64,000 nucleotides of DNA from NCBI RefSeq assembly GCF_900112695.1, contig NZ_FOMT01000003.1, forward strand, positions 372,001-436,000. The letters run 5' to 3'. The position numbers were made by a program, and so were the translations under genes. This DNA comes from Paenibacillus catalpae. GTDB taxonomy: Bacteria; Bacillota; Bacilli; Paenibacillales; Paenibacillaceae. Numbering within the stretch: the stretch's first letter is position 1; every line of letters begins with the position of its first letter. The notes beneath the pieces were generated by a model. The model saw nothing but the letters and a program-made list of their open reading frames with translations. It did not search any database and was not told the DNA's origin. This document shows positions 9,177 through 19,055 of the stretch, in pieces.

Positions 9177-10004
9177 CTAATGAATGCCATGCAGCTTCTT
9201 GAACTGCTCCGGACTCATCCCCTCCAGCTTCTTGAAGACCGTGGTGAAGTAGCTCGCGCTGTCGAAGCCAACCATCGAAGCGATCTCGTGCATCTTATTT
9301 TCTCTCCCGAGATACATCAGCTCCTTGCTGCGGTTAATGCGCTCACGGTTCACGTATTCCATCGGCCGCATGCCCATCAGCTGCTTGAAGAGGCGGCACA
9401 GATATTGCGGGGTAACGCCTATGCGTGAAGACAAGTCTTGAATGGTCATCACGCCGTCGATATGCTCTTCAATATATCGAATGACCGGATTGAGCCTGGT
9501 ATAATACTGCTCCGCGGATTGAGTGCTCACTTGGACTACCTTCATCAGATCCAGCAGGAACAGATAAACAAGCTTGGAGCATTCGATTCCGAGAAAAGGA
9601 AGCCCGGATTCCGCCATAGCGGAAATACCCCGCAGATGAGCGACGATCATCTCGCTGTCGGTAACGGAATAGAGCCCGGGCTCTTTAATGCCGGCTTGCG
9701 CAAGCAAATCCTCGGCCAGGCTGCCGCCAAAGCTGATAAAATAAACATCCCAAGGCTCACGGACCGCATAATAACGGTGAGGAACACCGGGAAATAAGCA
9801 AAAGCCCTGACCGGCTTTCACCGTATATCGCTCTTCGCCGATCCACAATTCGCCCTCGCCGCCGGTTGCCTGCAGCCACTGGTAATGCGGAAAACCCTGC
9901 TGACGATCAATCGTCTCTTGATTATTCCAGTGTCCGATTATATCTACATAGAGGGGAAGCTTACGGTCGGAATCGGCCAGAATCGGAAATACCAATTTAT
10001 CCAT
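9177..10004 (-). CDS. AraC family transcriptional regulator
   Basis: A 275-aa regulator. The N-terminal cupin-type sensor domain (about 1-150) contains GEGELWIGEERYTVKAGQGFCLFPGVPHRYY. The C-terminal double helix-turn-helix spans about 170-273, with IQDLSSRIGVTPQYLCRLFKQ as the first helix pair and IASMVGFDSASYFTTVFKKLEGMSPEQF as the second. The sensor probably binds a sugar. It is divergent from the GH42 beta-galactosidase gene 126 bp away, so control of that gene is the natural inference. Confidence 0.92.
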   Translation of the reverse strand: MDKLVFPILADSDRKLPLYVDIIGHWNNQETIDRQQGFPHYQWLQATGGEGELWIGEERYTVKAGQGFCLFPGVPHRYYAVREPWDVYFISFGGSLAEDLLAQAGIKEPGLYSVTDSEMIVAHLRGISAMAESGLPFLGIECSKLVYLFLLDLMKVVQVSTQSAEQYYTRLNPVIRYIEEHIDGVMTIQDLSSRIGVTPQYLCRLFKQLMGMRPMEYVNRERINRSKELMYLGRENKMHEIASMVGFDSASYFTTVFKKLEGMSPEQFKKLHGIH

Positions 10005-10130
10005 GATGGAGCCACTTCCAGTTTCATATTTTTAAAGTAATGTGAATATAATGTGATTTTATTGGATTTGAATGCGTATTACAATATTAATATCGTAATA
10101 GACATAACACTCGTATGGAGGTTAATAACA

Positions 10131-12206
10131 ATGACTTTGAAGTTCCCGCCACTCAGCAACAAATTCCCGCAAATGCTCCATGGAGCGGATTATAACCCCG
10201 ATCAATGGCTTGATTATCCTCATGTTCTGGAAGAAGATATCCGTCTGATGAAGCTGTCGAGCAGCAATGTGATGTCTGTCGGCATTTTCTCATGGGCAGC
10301 TTATGAGCCTGAAGAAGGCGTATATACGTTTGAATGGATGGACCAATTGCTTGACCGCTTTGCAGCGAACGGGATCTATGCTTTGCTGGCAACGCCAAGC
10401 GGTGCAAGACCAGCCTGGATGTCGCAAAAATATCCGGAGGTTCTTCGCGTAGAAGAGAACGGAATCCGCAACCTGCACGGCGCGCGCCATAACCACTGCT
10501 TCTCTTCGCCGGTATACCGCGCGAAGGTGCAGGAGATGAACCGCAAGCTGGCTGAACGTTACTCGGAGCATCCGGCGGTAATCGGCTGGCATATCTCCAA
10601 TGAGTTTGGCGGCGAGTGCCATTGCAACTACTGTACAGAAGCCTTCCAACAGTGGCTGGAGAAGCGTTACGGCACGATCGAAGCATTGAACCATGCCTGG
10701 TGGACAACGTTCTGGGCACATAAATATACAAGCTTCAGCCAGATCGAAACCCCAACCTACCGCGGCGAAAAAGCCGTTCACGGCATGAATGTGGACTGGA
10801 GACGATTCGTAACCGACCAGACCGTCGATTTCTGCCGCAAGGAGATGGAGCCGCTGCGCGAGATTAATCCGGAGCTGCCGATTACTACAAACTTCATGCT
10901 GGACTTTGAGCCGCTGAACTATTGGAAGTTTGCCGATCTTCTCGACATGATCTCGTGGGATGCTTACCCGACCTGGCATGATGCGAAGGATCAAAGCGAG
11001 CTTGCGGCATGGATCGGCTTCAACCATGACGTGTTCCGTTCGCTAAAAGGCGGCAAGCCGTTTATGCTGATGGAAAGCACGCCAAGCATGACGAACTGGC
11101 AGCCTATCAGCAAGCTGAAGAAGCCGGGCATGCATTTGCTTGCGTCGATGCAGGCGGTTGCGCACGGCTCGGATACGGTTCAATATTTCCAATGGCGCAA
11201 AAGCCGCGGCTCCAGCGAGAAGCTGCATGGTGCGGTAGTAGATCATGTCGGTCATGAGAATACCCGCGTCTTCAAGGATGTTACGGACGTAGGTCAAGCA
11301 CTGGAACAGCTCCAAGAAGTTGTCGGAACCTCGGTGAAGCCGCAAGTAGCGATCATCAATGACTGGGAGAACCGCTGGGCCGTGAAGGATTCGCAAGGCC
11401 CCCGCAACGGCGGCATCCATTATGAAGAAACATTGAAACGTCACTACCGTCCGCTCTGGGATATGGGCGTGCCCGTTGATATTATCGATTCGGAATGTGC
11501 GCTTGACTCGTACAAGCTTCTCATTGCCCCGATGCTGTACATGGTGCGTCCGGGTGTTGGCGAGCGAATTGAGGAGTTTGTGCGTAACGGCGGTACTTTC
11601 GTAGCTACGTACTGGTCCGGTATCGTAAACGAAAGCGACCTTTGCTTCCTTGACGGCTTCCCGGGACCGCTTCGCAAGACGCTTGGCATCTGGTCGGAGG
11701 AGATCGATTCCCTGCATGACGGCGAGACGAACCGTGTCGTGATGTCGGCAGGCAACAAGCTGGGGCTTCAAGGCGAGTACGAGGCTTATGAGCTGTGCGA
11801 TCTGATCCACCTGGAAGGCGCAGAAGCATTGGCCGTATACGGCGATGACTTCTACGCTGGCCGTCCGGCCTTGACTGTGAACCAGCTTGGCGAAGGCAAA
11901 GCTTATTATGTGGCTTCCCGTAACAAGGAGCCGTTCTTTACCGACTTCTTCAAGAAGCTGGTGGAACAGGAAGGGCTGAAGCGTGTTATTGATACGGAGC
12001 TTCCGCACGGCGTGACGGCGCAATTACGCTCCGACGGCGAGCATGATTATGTGTTTGTGATGAACTTCAGCGAGACGGAGCAGCTTGTTAAGCTGGATGA
12101 GCAGGAGTACGAAGATGTACTGGCCGGCGGTAAAGCGGGTAATGAGCTGGCGCTTCCGCTCAATGGCGTGCGTATTCTGAAAAGAAAAGCAAGCTTCCAT
12201 GCCTAA
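10131..12206 (+). CDS. Beta-galactosidase, glycoside hydrolase family 42
   Basis: A 691-aa cytosolic GH42 enzyme that releases terminal beta-galactose. ATG 10131 follows GGAGG at 10117-10121; the frame is open further upstream without a ribosome binding site. The A domain (TIM barrel) has the acid/base Glu in GWHISNEFGGECHCNYC, which also carries Cys residues of the trimer-type zinc site, and the nucleophile Glu in FMLMESTPS. The B domain (trimerisation, amidotransferase-like) and a small C domain follow. Length is usual for the family. It is divergent from an AraC regulator that probably senses the inducer. Confidence 0.95.
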   Translation: MTLKFPPLSNKFPQMLHGADYNPDQWLDYPHVLEEDIRLMKLSSSNVMSVGIFSWAAYEPEEGVYTFEWMDQLLDRFAANGIYALLATPSGARPAWMSQKYPEVLRVEENGIRNLHGARHNHCFSSPVYRAKVQEMNRKLAERYSEHPAVIGWHISNEFGGECHCNYCTEAFQQWLEKRYGTIEALNHAWWTTFWAHKYTSFSQIETPTYRGEKAVHGMNVDWRRFVTDQTVDFCRKEMEPLREINPELPITTNFMLDFEPLNYWKFADLLDMISWDAYPTWHDAKDQSELAAWIGFNHDVFRSLKGGKPFMLMESTPSMTNWQPISKLKKPGMHLLASMQAVAHGSDTVQYFQWRKSRGSSEKLHGAVVDHVGHENTRVFKDVTDVGQALEQLQEVVGTSVKPQVAIINDWENRWAVKDSQGPRNGGIHYEETLKRHYRPLWDMGVPVDIIDSECALDSYKLLIAPMLYMVRPGVGERIEEFVRNGGTFVATYWSGIVNESDLCFLDGFPGPLRKTLGIWSEEIDSLHDGETNRVVMSAGNKLGLQGEYEAYELCDLIHLEGAEALAVYGDDFYAGRPALTVNQLGEGKAYYVASRNKEPFFTDFFKKLVEQEGLKRVIDTELPHGVTAQLRSDGEHDYVFVMNFSETEQLVKLDEQEYEDVLAGGKAGNELALPLNGVRILKRKASFHA

Positions 12207-12263
12207 ACCAGCTGCTTTCCGCAGCCTGTTCCAAGCCGGAAACTCAGCTTAAATGATAATAGA

Positions 12264-12292
12264 TTGACATTTATTGCGCCATTCTCTATAAT
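12264..12292 (+). promoter_or_regulatory. Sigma-A-type promoter for the tyrS leader
   Basis: A perfect TTGACA at 12264-12269 and a perfect TATAAT at 12287-12292 are separated by 17 bp, immediately upstream of the T-box leader. Confidence 0.85.
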
Positions 12293-12298
12293 TTCTGT

Positions 12299-12565
12299 AA
12301 TCTGATATAACTTATGCGACGAATGAGCGCAGTAGCGGCTTAATCCCTGTTCTAGAAAGCCGGGGGGCGATGGAACCCGGCACACATTAAGTCCCGCGAA
12401 ATACACTCTGGAGCATCTCGGGTAATGCCGGGCGGAATTGGCGAACGATATCTCGCCCGAGAGCGGTATGAACGTTTGCGTGCGCGCGGCGTCTTCATGC
12501 AATTTGGGTGGTAACACGGTGATCAAATCGTCCCTATGTCTGTATAGACTAGGGGCGTTTTTTTA
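12299..12565 (+). promoter_or_regulatory. T-box leader, tyrosine-specific
   Basis: A T-box riboswitch that reads the charging state of tRNA-Tyr by direct base pairing. The T-box core TTGGGTGGTAACACGG (about 12503-12518) contains the TGG bulge that pairs with the uncharged tRNA end. The terminator stem follows (CGTCCCTA at 12529, TAGGGGCG at 12550, then seven T). Stem I spans about 12315-12440 and carries a TAC triplet at 12402-12404 in GAAATACACTC, the right place for a Tyr specifier codon. tyrS begins 28 bases after the terminator, matching the inferred specificity. Confidence 0.9.
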
Positions 12566-12593
12566 TTTTTATTTAAAAAAAGGAGAGCTGACA

Positions 12594-13853
12594 ATGAACA
12601 TTATTGATGAACTGGAATGGCGAGATGCCATTAATCAACAAACCGATGAAGAGGGACTCCGCGCTTTGACAAACGAGAAGGCCGTCTCGCTATATTGCGG
12701 AGTCGATCCGACGGGAGACAGTATGCATATCGGCCACTTGATCCCATTCATGGTGCTCAAGCGATTCCAGTTGGCAGGCCACCGGCCTGTCATTCTGATC
12801 GGAGGCGCAACGGGAACGATTGGCGACCCAAGCGGCCGCACATCCGAGCGTTCTTTGCAGACGCTGGAGCAGATCCAGTCGAATGTCGAAGCGCTGGCTG
12901 CCCAGCTTCGCAAGCTGTTCCTCACCGAAGGCGACAACAATATCCGCATGGTTAATAACTATGACTGGACCCATAAGATCAACGTCATTGAGTTCTTGCG
13001 CGACTACGGCAAAAACTTCAGCGTCAATACGATGCTCGCGAAGGATGTCGTATCGAGCCGGCTCGATAGCGGCATTTCGTTTACGGAATTCTCGTACCAA
13101 ATTTTGCAATCGCTCGATTTTCTTCACCTATACCGAGAAGAAGACGTGCAGCTGCAGATCGGGGGCTCCGACCAATGGGGCAATATTACGAGCGGCCTTG
13201 ACCTGATCCGCAAGAAGGAAGGCAGCGAAGCGAAGGCGTTTGGCTTGACGATTCCGCTCATGCTGAAGGCTGACGGCACGAAGTTCGGCAAAACGGCAGG
13301 CGGCGCAATCTGGCTGGACCCGGATAAGACGACGCCTTATGAGTTCTACCAGTTCTGGGCGAATACCGACGACCGTGATGTTGTGAAATATTTGAAATAC
13401 TTTACGTTCCTCTCCAAGGAAGAGATTGAAGGACTCGCCGAGAAAGTGAATACGGAGCCTCATAAGCGGGAAGCTCAGAAGAAGCTTGCCGAAGAGATGA
13501 CTCGCTTTGTCCATAGCGAAGAGCTGCTGCAGCAAGCGCTGCGTATTACGGCCGCGTTGTTCAGCGGTGATATCAAGTCGCTCAGCGCAGACGAAATCGA
13601 GCAGGGCTTCAAGGAAATGCCGACATTCGAATCCGCGGGAGATGCGAAGAACATCGTTGATTGGCTGGTTGATCTCGGTATCGAGCCTTCCAAGCGTCAA
13701 GCGAGAGAGGATATCACAAACGGCGCTATCTCCATGAACGGCGAGCGCGTGACCGACCTTATGCTGGAGGTGTCCACGGAGCACGCAATCGGAGGACGCT
13801 TCATCATTATCCGCAAAGGCAAAAAAAATTACAGCTTGGTGAAGATAGCCTAG
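12594..13853 (+). CDS. tyrS: Tyrosyl-tRNA synthetase
   Basis: A 419-aa class I aminoacyl-tRNA synthetase that charges tRNA-Tyr. ATG 12594 follows AAGGAGAG; an upstream in-frame extension would run into the T-box terminator. The HIGH motif appears as MHIGHL at about residue 45, the KMSKS-type loop as KFGKTAGG at about residue 230, and the tyrosine-binding segment as YQILQSLDFLHLY...GGSDQWGNI. An S4-like RNA-binding domain ends the protein (KRQAREDITNGAISMNGERV). Expression is set by the T-box. Confidence 0.98.
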   Translation: MNIIDELEWRDAINQQTDEEGLRALTNEKAVSLYCGVDPTGDSMHIGHLIPFMVLKRFQLAGHRPVILIGGATGTIGDPSGRTSERSLQTLEQIQSNVEALAAQLRKLFLTEGDNNIRMVNNYDWTHKINVIEFLRDYGKNFSVNTMLAKDVVSSRLDSGISFTEFSYQILQSLDFLHLYREEDVQLQIGGSDQWGNITSGLDLIRKKEGSEAKAFGLTIPLMLKADGTKFGKTAGGAIWLDPDKTTPYEFYQFWANTDDRDVVKYLKYFTFLSKEEIEGLAEKVNTEPHKREAQKKLAEEMTRFVHSEELLQQALRITAALFSGDIKSLSADEIEQGFKEMPTFESAGDAKNIVDWLVDLGIEPSKRQAREDITNGAISMNGERVTDLMLEVSTEHAIGGRFIIIRKGKKNYSLVKIA

Positions 13854-13861
13854 GTCTAAAT

Positions 13862-13905
13862 CCCCCTGATTCTATCCTATTTTGGATGAAGCAGGGGGGT
13901 TTTTG
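13862..13905 (+). terminator. Rho-independent terminator of tyrS
   Basis: CCCCCT and AGGGGGG arms enclose an internal ATCC/GGAT pairing and are followed by TTTTT. Confidence 0.85.
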
Positions 13906-14016
13906 TTGAGGCGTACTTGGAGCGGGTGCGGCAACTGGCATGTTAGACACACTAGTCCACATAGAATGGGAATATGGCCGGGCAGTTAGGCGGATTCTGA
14001 AAAATGAGGTGTGGAC

Positions 14017-14613
14017 ATGCTTCGTGGATATAAGGGATTTATTGTTGGTTTACTGATGGGCGGACTGCTCATGACGGCTTTGCCCTCGATGGCGGCTACG
14101 AACAAGACGACTTATTCGTTGACGGAAGCGGGTTATCCGATTGAAGTAAATGGTACGGTCTATACAGGCCAGGGACTGCCTGTCCTGAATTACAAAGGAA
14201 ACACCTACGTGCCGCTTAGGGCGGTGGGGGATATGCTTGGCGCTTCTGTGGCATGGAATAACAAGCTGGGGAAGGTTGTTATTTCCTCAGAGCTGGCCCC
14301 ATGCAATTCGGCGTTTTGTGACGTAAAAGTGAGCGGCTCGGGAGGTCATTATACCGTCTCCGGAAAAGGCAGAGTGTTCGAGGCGGTTATGCAATACGCG
14401 GTGGAAGACGGGCACAATTATTTGCTCGAAGGCCATCAAATGCTGAATGAGGGGGCGCCTGCCTGGTCGCCGTTCTCATTGGATATTATCCTCCCGCCAG
14501 AGCAGCTGCCTTCGAACGGGACGCTGATGCTCGAGCTGTTCGAATACAGCGCGGAGGACGGCTCGCGAATCAACGCGTTAAGCATCCCATTGGAGACGTT
14601 CGGCACTAACTAG
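14017..14613 (+). CDS. Secreted stalk-domain protein with Gmad2-like C-terminus
   Basis: About 198 aa. ATG 14017 is chosen because GAGGTG lies six bases upstream; a GTG at 14011 overlaps that site. A signal peptide (YKGFIVGLLMGGLLMTALPSMAA) leads into a copper-amine-oxidase N-terminal 'stalk' domain (about 45-95: NTYVPLRAVGDMLGASVAW), a wall or surface module very common in Paenibacillus. Residues about 105-195 resemble the Gmad2 Ig-like domain found in spore germination proteins. It is extracellular and no enzyme activity is expected. It is monocistronic between two terminators. Confidence 0.8.
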   Translation: MLRGYKGFIVGLLMGGLLMTALPSMAATNKTTYSLTEAGYPIEVNGTVYTGQGLPVLNYKGNTYVPLRAVGDMLGASVAWNNKLGKVVISSELAPCNSAFCDVKVSGSGGHYTVSGKGRVFEAVMQYAVEDGHNYLLEGHQMLNEGAPAWSPFSLDIILPPEQLPSNGTLMLELFEYSAEDGSRINALSIPLETFGTN

Positions 14614-14650
14614 TGAAAAAGCTGACTGCTTCAGCTGCTCTAAGACCGGA

Positions 14651-14697
14651 AACTGCAAGCAAAGCGCATAATGGCGCTTCAGCTTGCAGTTTTTTTG
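14651..14697 (+). terminator. Rho-independent terminator of the stalk-domain gene
   Basis: AACTGCAAGC and GCTTGCAGTT arms with an inner GCGC pairing are followed by a T-run. Confidence 0.85.
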
Positions 14698-14699
14698 TT

Positions 14700-15129
14700 G
14701 GTTAGAAAAAAATGATGCTTCCGTCCTATCTTTTATTTGGCGAAAAGCAAGATTCATAAAATAATGTTAGGAGTGTCGCGATGTTAATATAACAAATGAG
14801 TCAAATTTGGTTGAAAAACCTCGAATTAAAACGAGTGTCCTCGAATTATAAATAAAAATAGTCATTTTCACTGTCATAAAGTCCAAGTTAGTCCTTGTAA
14901 TGAAATATTGATTATATATAATGATTATATTAATATATTGAACAAGAATCCTTGATGCTCAATCCTTTTAATTTCGAGGGGGATGATCGCTGCCAGACCA
15001 ACCAACATTCGCATCTGTAGAACACTTCATGATGAACCGCACTTTACATCCTTCACACTACCTATCACACACCCTAGTCGGCCCCTAGAACAATCACGAA
15101 TCACTCATACCATTCCTGGAGGTGGAGCC
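14700..15129. other. Non-coding, AT-rich then C-rich stretch upstream of a gene remnant
   Basis: No convincing gene is seen. The first 250 bases are very AT-rich and carry a repeated CCTCGAATTA (about 14819 and 14840). The last 130 bases are C-rich on the plus strand. A good ribosome binding site (GGAGGTGGA, 15118-15126) precedes an ATG at 15130 that opens only a 22-codon frame, so this looks like the front end of a decayed locus. Confidence 0.5.
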
Positions 15130-15133
15130 ATGA

Positions 15134-15325
15134 TTCAAACTGCTTTATGGAAGCGGGTTTGGCGGCTTGGAGACGTCATTATGGAAGCGCCGCGATGAAC
15201 AAGCGCTGAAGATTATTGACGATCTGCGTAATCAGATGAAGAAAACGGGCTACGACGACGCCGTTAAGTATATGAACGAAAAACTGAAGGGGAAAGAAAT
15301 CGTTACCCTTCAAATGCCGAACTAA
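15134..15325 (+). pseudogene. C-terminal remnant, probably of an extracellular solute-binding protein
   Basis: A 63-codon open frame with no start codon translates to a well-behaved C-terminus (DEQALKIIDDLRNQMKKTGY, then DDAVKYMNEKL, ending in IVTLQMPN). This resembles the last helices of Paenibacillus ABC sugar-binding lipoproteins. The frame is closed upstream by TGA at 15131. A well-placed ATG with a ribosome binding site at 15130 is in another frame, consistent with deletion plus frameshift. It ends 30 bp before the 729-aa gene, which may be the surviving part of a carbohydrate-uptake operon. Family assignment is by resemblance only. Confidence 0.5.
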
Positions 15326-15355
15326 CGGTTCGGATACAAAGGAGGCAGCTTAAGA

Positions 15356-17545
15356 GTGGGGAAGAAACACGAACGTGCCGAATGGACGGGATTTCAGGAA
15401 TCTCGCCCCTACGGGCCGAAGTATGATTTAAGAACGGATTTCGTCATGGTGTATGGGCTGTCGGACCAGCTCGAGGAACGGATTGAAGGCTGGAGGAAAG
15501 CCGGCTATACGATTCATCTCATGACCGGTGTCTCATGGGGAGAATATCAGGATTATTTGTACGAAAAATTTGACGGCAGGAATCATTGGGACGAAGCCCA
15601 GATGGACCGGTTCGGCAACTATATTCAGCACGGCAAGGATGTGCCGTATATGGTTCCGACGGTCGCTTTCTCCGAGTATTTGGCAACCTATATCAAGAAA
15701 GCGATCGACTGCGGAGTCGAGGCCATCCATCTGGAGGAACCGGAATACTGGGCGCAGTCGGGCTATTCGGAGGCGTTCAAGCGAGAGTGGCTGACTTATT
15801 ACGGGGAGCCGTGGACGGCTCCTCACCTCTCGCCGGATGCGCAATACCGGGCTTCGAAGCTGAAGGCTTATCTGTATTACCGGGCGCTGGACCGGCTCTG
15901 CGCACAGATGAAAGAATATGCCCTGGTTACCTATGACCGGCAGGTTCGTTTCTACGTGCCTACGCACAGCCTGATTAATTACACGCAATGGCGAATCATC
16001 AGCCCGGAGGCGCTGCTCGTCTCGATGCCTTCCTGCGATGGGTTCATTGCGCAGATTTGGACGGGAACGGCGAGAACGTCGAATGTGTATCAGGGCATCC
16101 GTAGGGAGCGCACCTTCGAGACGGCGTTCCTGGAATACGGCATTATGCAGGAGCTGACTCGGGGGACGGGAAGGGATATGTGGTTCCTGCATGATCCGAT
16201 TGAAGACAATCCTCGTTATAGCTGGAGCGATTACCGCCATAACTACCGGGCAACGGTTGTCGCTTCCCTGCTTCATCCCGGCGTCTCGAAGTTCGAAGTA
16301 TGTCCTTGGCCATGGCGGGTATTCACGTTGGGGTATCCGACCGAAGATGGTAAAGGAAAAGAAGTCATACCGGCAAGTTACAAGACCGTCCTTCTTACGG
16401 TCATGAACGTGCTCCGGGATCTTCACCACCACGTGGAAGAAGAAGATGACGCCTATACGAGAGGGATCGGCCTGCTCTTGTCCAATTCCGCTATGTATCA
16501 AAGAGGCGATGTCGTGCCTGAAGAGACGGAGCCGCTGACCAGCGACAAAAAAGCCGAGGGGATGACGACATCGGATATGCTGTCACCTGAGCAGCAGGAG
16601 CTGCTGGATTTTTCGGCGTTTTATGGTCTTGCTCTGCCGCTCGTGAAGGACGGCATCCCTCTGCGTCCGGTGCAGCTGGACAACGCGCTGACCTTCCCGG
16701 GGTATCTGGACGATTACAAAGTGCTTCTTCTCAGCTACGAGTACATGAAGCCCGAGCATGCGGGGCTGCATCAGGCGATTGCGGGATGGGTCAGAGACGG
16801 CGGCGTGCTCATCTATGTCGGCGACGGATCGGATGACTTCCATGGCGTGCGCGAGTGGTGGAACCGGGAAGGCAGCCGGAGAACCTATGAGCGGCCGGAC
16901 CAGCATTTGTTCGAGACGCTGGGACTATCCGCCAATCAGGAGGACGGCGAATATGCAGCGGGTGCCGGATTTGTCATCGTGCGCCGCGTTCATCCAGCCG
17001 TTCTGTCGCGTACGAGCGAAGGCGCGGACATGGTCCGGGCATGCGTGCAGCAAGCGCTCACGCTCAGAGGCGAGGCCGAAGCGTACCGCACTAGCGGCAT
17101 GCTTCGGATCAAGCGGGGGCCGTATGTTATCGCGCAAGCGCTTGACGAGACCAAGCATGAGGGAAATCAATTGGAGGGACTGTATATCGACCTGTTCGAG
17201 CATGATCTCCCGATACTCCATAACGTTGAATTGAAGCCGGGTCACAATTGCTTGTTATACGATCTGAACGCTGCGGAGGCAGCTAACGACGGCGGCATTC
17301 CGAAGATTCTTGTCAGCTCATCGCGCATTGAGGACGAAACGGCGGATGCGAAGACAATCACCTTCCGTTCGGAAAGCCCGTCAGAAATGACGGTCAGCAC
17401 TCGCCTGCGCGTTTCTTCAGCTCCCGCTCAAGTAACGGCAGACGGCCTTAAGGCGGAACAAGTGTATGACGAAGCTTCCAGGACGCTCCTAATCCGGTAT
17501 CCTGGCAAGCCGGAAGGTGTTCTGGTGGAAGTGGCGTGGAACTAA
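15356..17545 (+). CDS. Unrecognised 729-aa protein, glycosidase-like layout
   Basis: Starts at GTG 15356 behind AAAGGAGG. No signal peptide or membrane segment is seen. Residues about 25-350 read like a TIM barrel of the GH42/GH-A style, with candidate acidic residues in AIHLEEPEYW (about residue 127) and MWFLHDPIED. Residues about 410-560 look like the amidotransferase-like fold that follows GH42 barrels (YKVLLLSYEYMKPEHAGL, GGVLIYVGDGSDDF). A beta-rich tail closes the protein. This suggests a cytosolic glycoside hydrolase, but no family signature is recognised and the catalytic pair is a guess. It follows a solute-binding-protein remnant. Confidence 0.6.
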   Translation: MGKKHERAEWTGFQESRPYGPKYDLRTDFVMVYGLSDQLEERIEGWRKAGYTIHLMTGVSWGEYQDYLYEKFDGRNHWDEAQMDRFGNYIQHGKDVPYMVPTVAFSEYLATYIKKAIDCGVEAIHLEEPEYWAQSGYSEAFKREWLTYYGEPWTAPHLSPDAQYRASKLKAYLYYRALDRLCAQMKEYALVTYDRQVRFYVPTHSLINYTQWRIISPEALLVSMPSCDGFIAQIWTGTARTSNVYQGIRRERTFETAFLEYGIMQELTRGTGRDMWFLHDPIEDNPRYSWSDYRHNYRATVVASLLHPGVSKFEVCPWPWRVFTLGYPTEDGKGKEVIPASYKTVLLTVMNVLRDLHHHVEEEDDAYTRGIGLLLSNSAMYQRGDVVPEETEPLTSDKKAEGMTTSDMLSPEQQELLDFSAFYGLALPLVKDGIPLRPVQLDNALTFPGYLDDYKVLLLSYEYMKPEHAGLHQAIAGWVRDGGVLIYVGDGSDDFHGVREWWNREGSRRTYERPDQHLFETLGLSANQEDGEYAAGAGFVIVRRVHPAVLSRTSEGADMVRACVQQALTLRGEAEAYRTSGMLRIKRGPYVIAQALDETKHEGNQLEGLYIDLFEHDLPILHNVELKPGHNCLLYDLNAAEAANDGGIPKILVSSSRIEDETADAKTITFRSESPSEMTVSTRLRVSSAPAQVTADGLKAEQVYDEASRTLLIRYPGKPEGVLVEVAWN

Positions 17546-17563
17546 AGGATGATAGTTTAAAAA

Positions 17564-17595
17564 ATAGCGGTGCATACCTGCACGGCTATTTTTTT
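17564..17595 (+). terminator. Rho-independent terminator
   Basis: ATAGCGGTGCA and TGCACGGCTAT arms with a TACC loop are followed by a run of seven T. Confidence 0.9.
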
Positions 17596-17711
17596 GCTTT
17601 TGAACAGGTGATCAGGCCATTTTTAACGCTGCGATAACATTTCTATGAAATGGAATTGATGCTTAAGGCCTATATTTAGTAACAGGAGCCCATAGAGAAA
17701 GGTGAGAGACC

Positions 17712-18848
17712 ATGACGAATGCTGTATTAGAACGTCAATCGAAAGAAAGACAAGTCGAACCTGCTCGTATCTCAACCCGCCTGTTAGAGTTTATCCGGAT
17801 GGTGCCTGTAATTGCCGCATCCAGTTCCTGCAAAGACACCATTGCTTTATTTAAGGAGCATCCGGACAGCGAATGTGTAGTGATAAGCGGAGATGGAGCG
17901 GAGAAGGACAAGCCTGTAGGACTAATGATGCGTAATCAGTTTTTTATGCGACTCAGTCAGAGGTTTGGCGTGGATCTGTATTACGAAAAGCCGGTCTCGG
18001 AACTGATGGACCCTTCTCCTATGATCGTGGACCAAAGCTATTCCCCGCAGCAGCTCATCGATAATGCGCTGAAGCGTGAAGACAGCGTTCTATACAACTG
18101 TGTCATCGTAACGAAAGACGGTCTGGTAAAAGGGATCTTAACGGTCTCCGATCTGCTCCGCATGTCCAGACAGCTTCAGCAGGAAGCGGTGGACGGACAG
18201 GTGAAGACGATCAACAGCGTCGGAAGCCGGGTGAAAGAGATTGATCAGGCCGTAAGCTCGGTTCGGCAATCCGCACTGGATGGCAAGCAAATATCTGCGG
18301 ATATGGTGGACTTGACGTTAAGCGGCAAGAATCAATTGGACAAGGTGACTGCTGCATTCGCCAAGCTGGCAGCCAATTCGATGCAGCAAGAGCAGCGGAT
18401 GAATGAGCTGCAATCTGAAGCGGGCTCGATCAGCCATGTTTCCAAGCTCATCAAAGAGCTGGCGGAGCAAAGCAATCTGCTGGCGATTAACGCTTCTATT
18501 GAAGCAGCGCGTGCAGGCGAGCATGGCAGAGGCTTTGCTGTTGTAGCCGGTGAGGTTATGAAGCTGGCCAATGAAACGAAGCGTTCCGCTGAGTCCATTA
18601 CGACTCTGACGAAGACGATTGTAGCGGCCATTGAGCAGACAGCTGGGCTTGCGCGGGAAGGCCGCGAAGAGGCGGTTGTCAGTGAAACCTGCGTTCATGA
18701 AGCAGGCAGTGTCTTCAGTCATTTGTTCCAGGCATCAGCAAACAGCAAGAGCAGCTCGGAGCAGATTGGCAAGCTTTCGGAGCAAGCTTACCAGCAGACG
18801 GTGCATGTGTCGCAGGAGATCGATAAGCTGCTGGGGTCCTATTTTTAA
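17712..18848 (+). CDS. Soluble chemoreceptor-like protein with CBS domains
   Basis: A 378-aa protein without membrane segments. Residues about 20-155 form a CBS-domain pair ([40 protein letters not shown]), which usually binds adenosyl ligands. From about 170 to 375 it is a methyl-accepting signalling coiled coil whose hairpin tip contains the conserved [24 protein letters not shown]. It is therefore probably a cytoplasmic receptor that couples a nucleotide-type signal to CheA/CheW. It lies upstream of pstB but is separated from it by a terminator. The start is ATG 17712 behind GGTGAG. Confidence 0.88.
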   Translation: MTNAVLERQSKERQVEPARISTRLLEFIRMVPVIAASSSCKDTIALFKEHPDSECVVISGDGAEKDKPVGLMMRNQFFMRLSQRFGVDLYYEKPVSELMDPSPMIVDQSYSPQQLIDNALKREDSVLYNCVIVTKDGLVKGILTVSDLLRMSRQLQQEAVDGQVKTINSVGSRVKEIDQAVSSVRQSALDGKQISADMVDLTLSGKNQLDKVTAAFAKLAANSMQQEQRMNELQSEAGSISHVSKLIKELAEQSNLLAINASIEAARAGEHGRGFAVVAGEVMKLANETKRSAESITTLTKTIVAAIEQTAGLAREGREEAVVSETCVHEAGSVFSHLFQASANSKSSSEQIGKLSEQAYQQTVHVSQEIDKLLGSYF

Positions 18849-18984
18849 CATGGAATTTACAAAACTTCAATACCCGATTTACAAACGGCTAGTAGGATAG
18901 ATACGTCAGAGTAAAATTGCGTATTTCCGGTTATCGGATAGGTTACCCATTATAACTCAGGTTATGATTTCGAAATGAATGGCC

Positions 18985-19025
18985 AAGCCTCAGTATGAAA
19001 CTCGTTCATCTGAGGCTGTTGTTCA
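18985..19025 (+). terminator. Hairpin between the CBS-chemoreceptor gene and pstB
   Basis: AAGCCTCAG and CTGAGGCT arms have an inner ATGAA/TTCAT pairing and are followed by TGTTGTTC. Confidence 0.7.
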
Positions 19026-19055
19026 TTATCTATGCATATGCGGAGGAGAACGATC

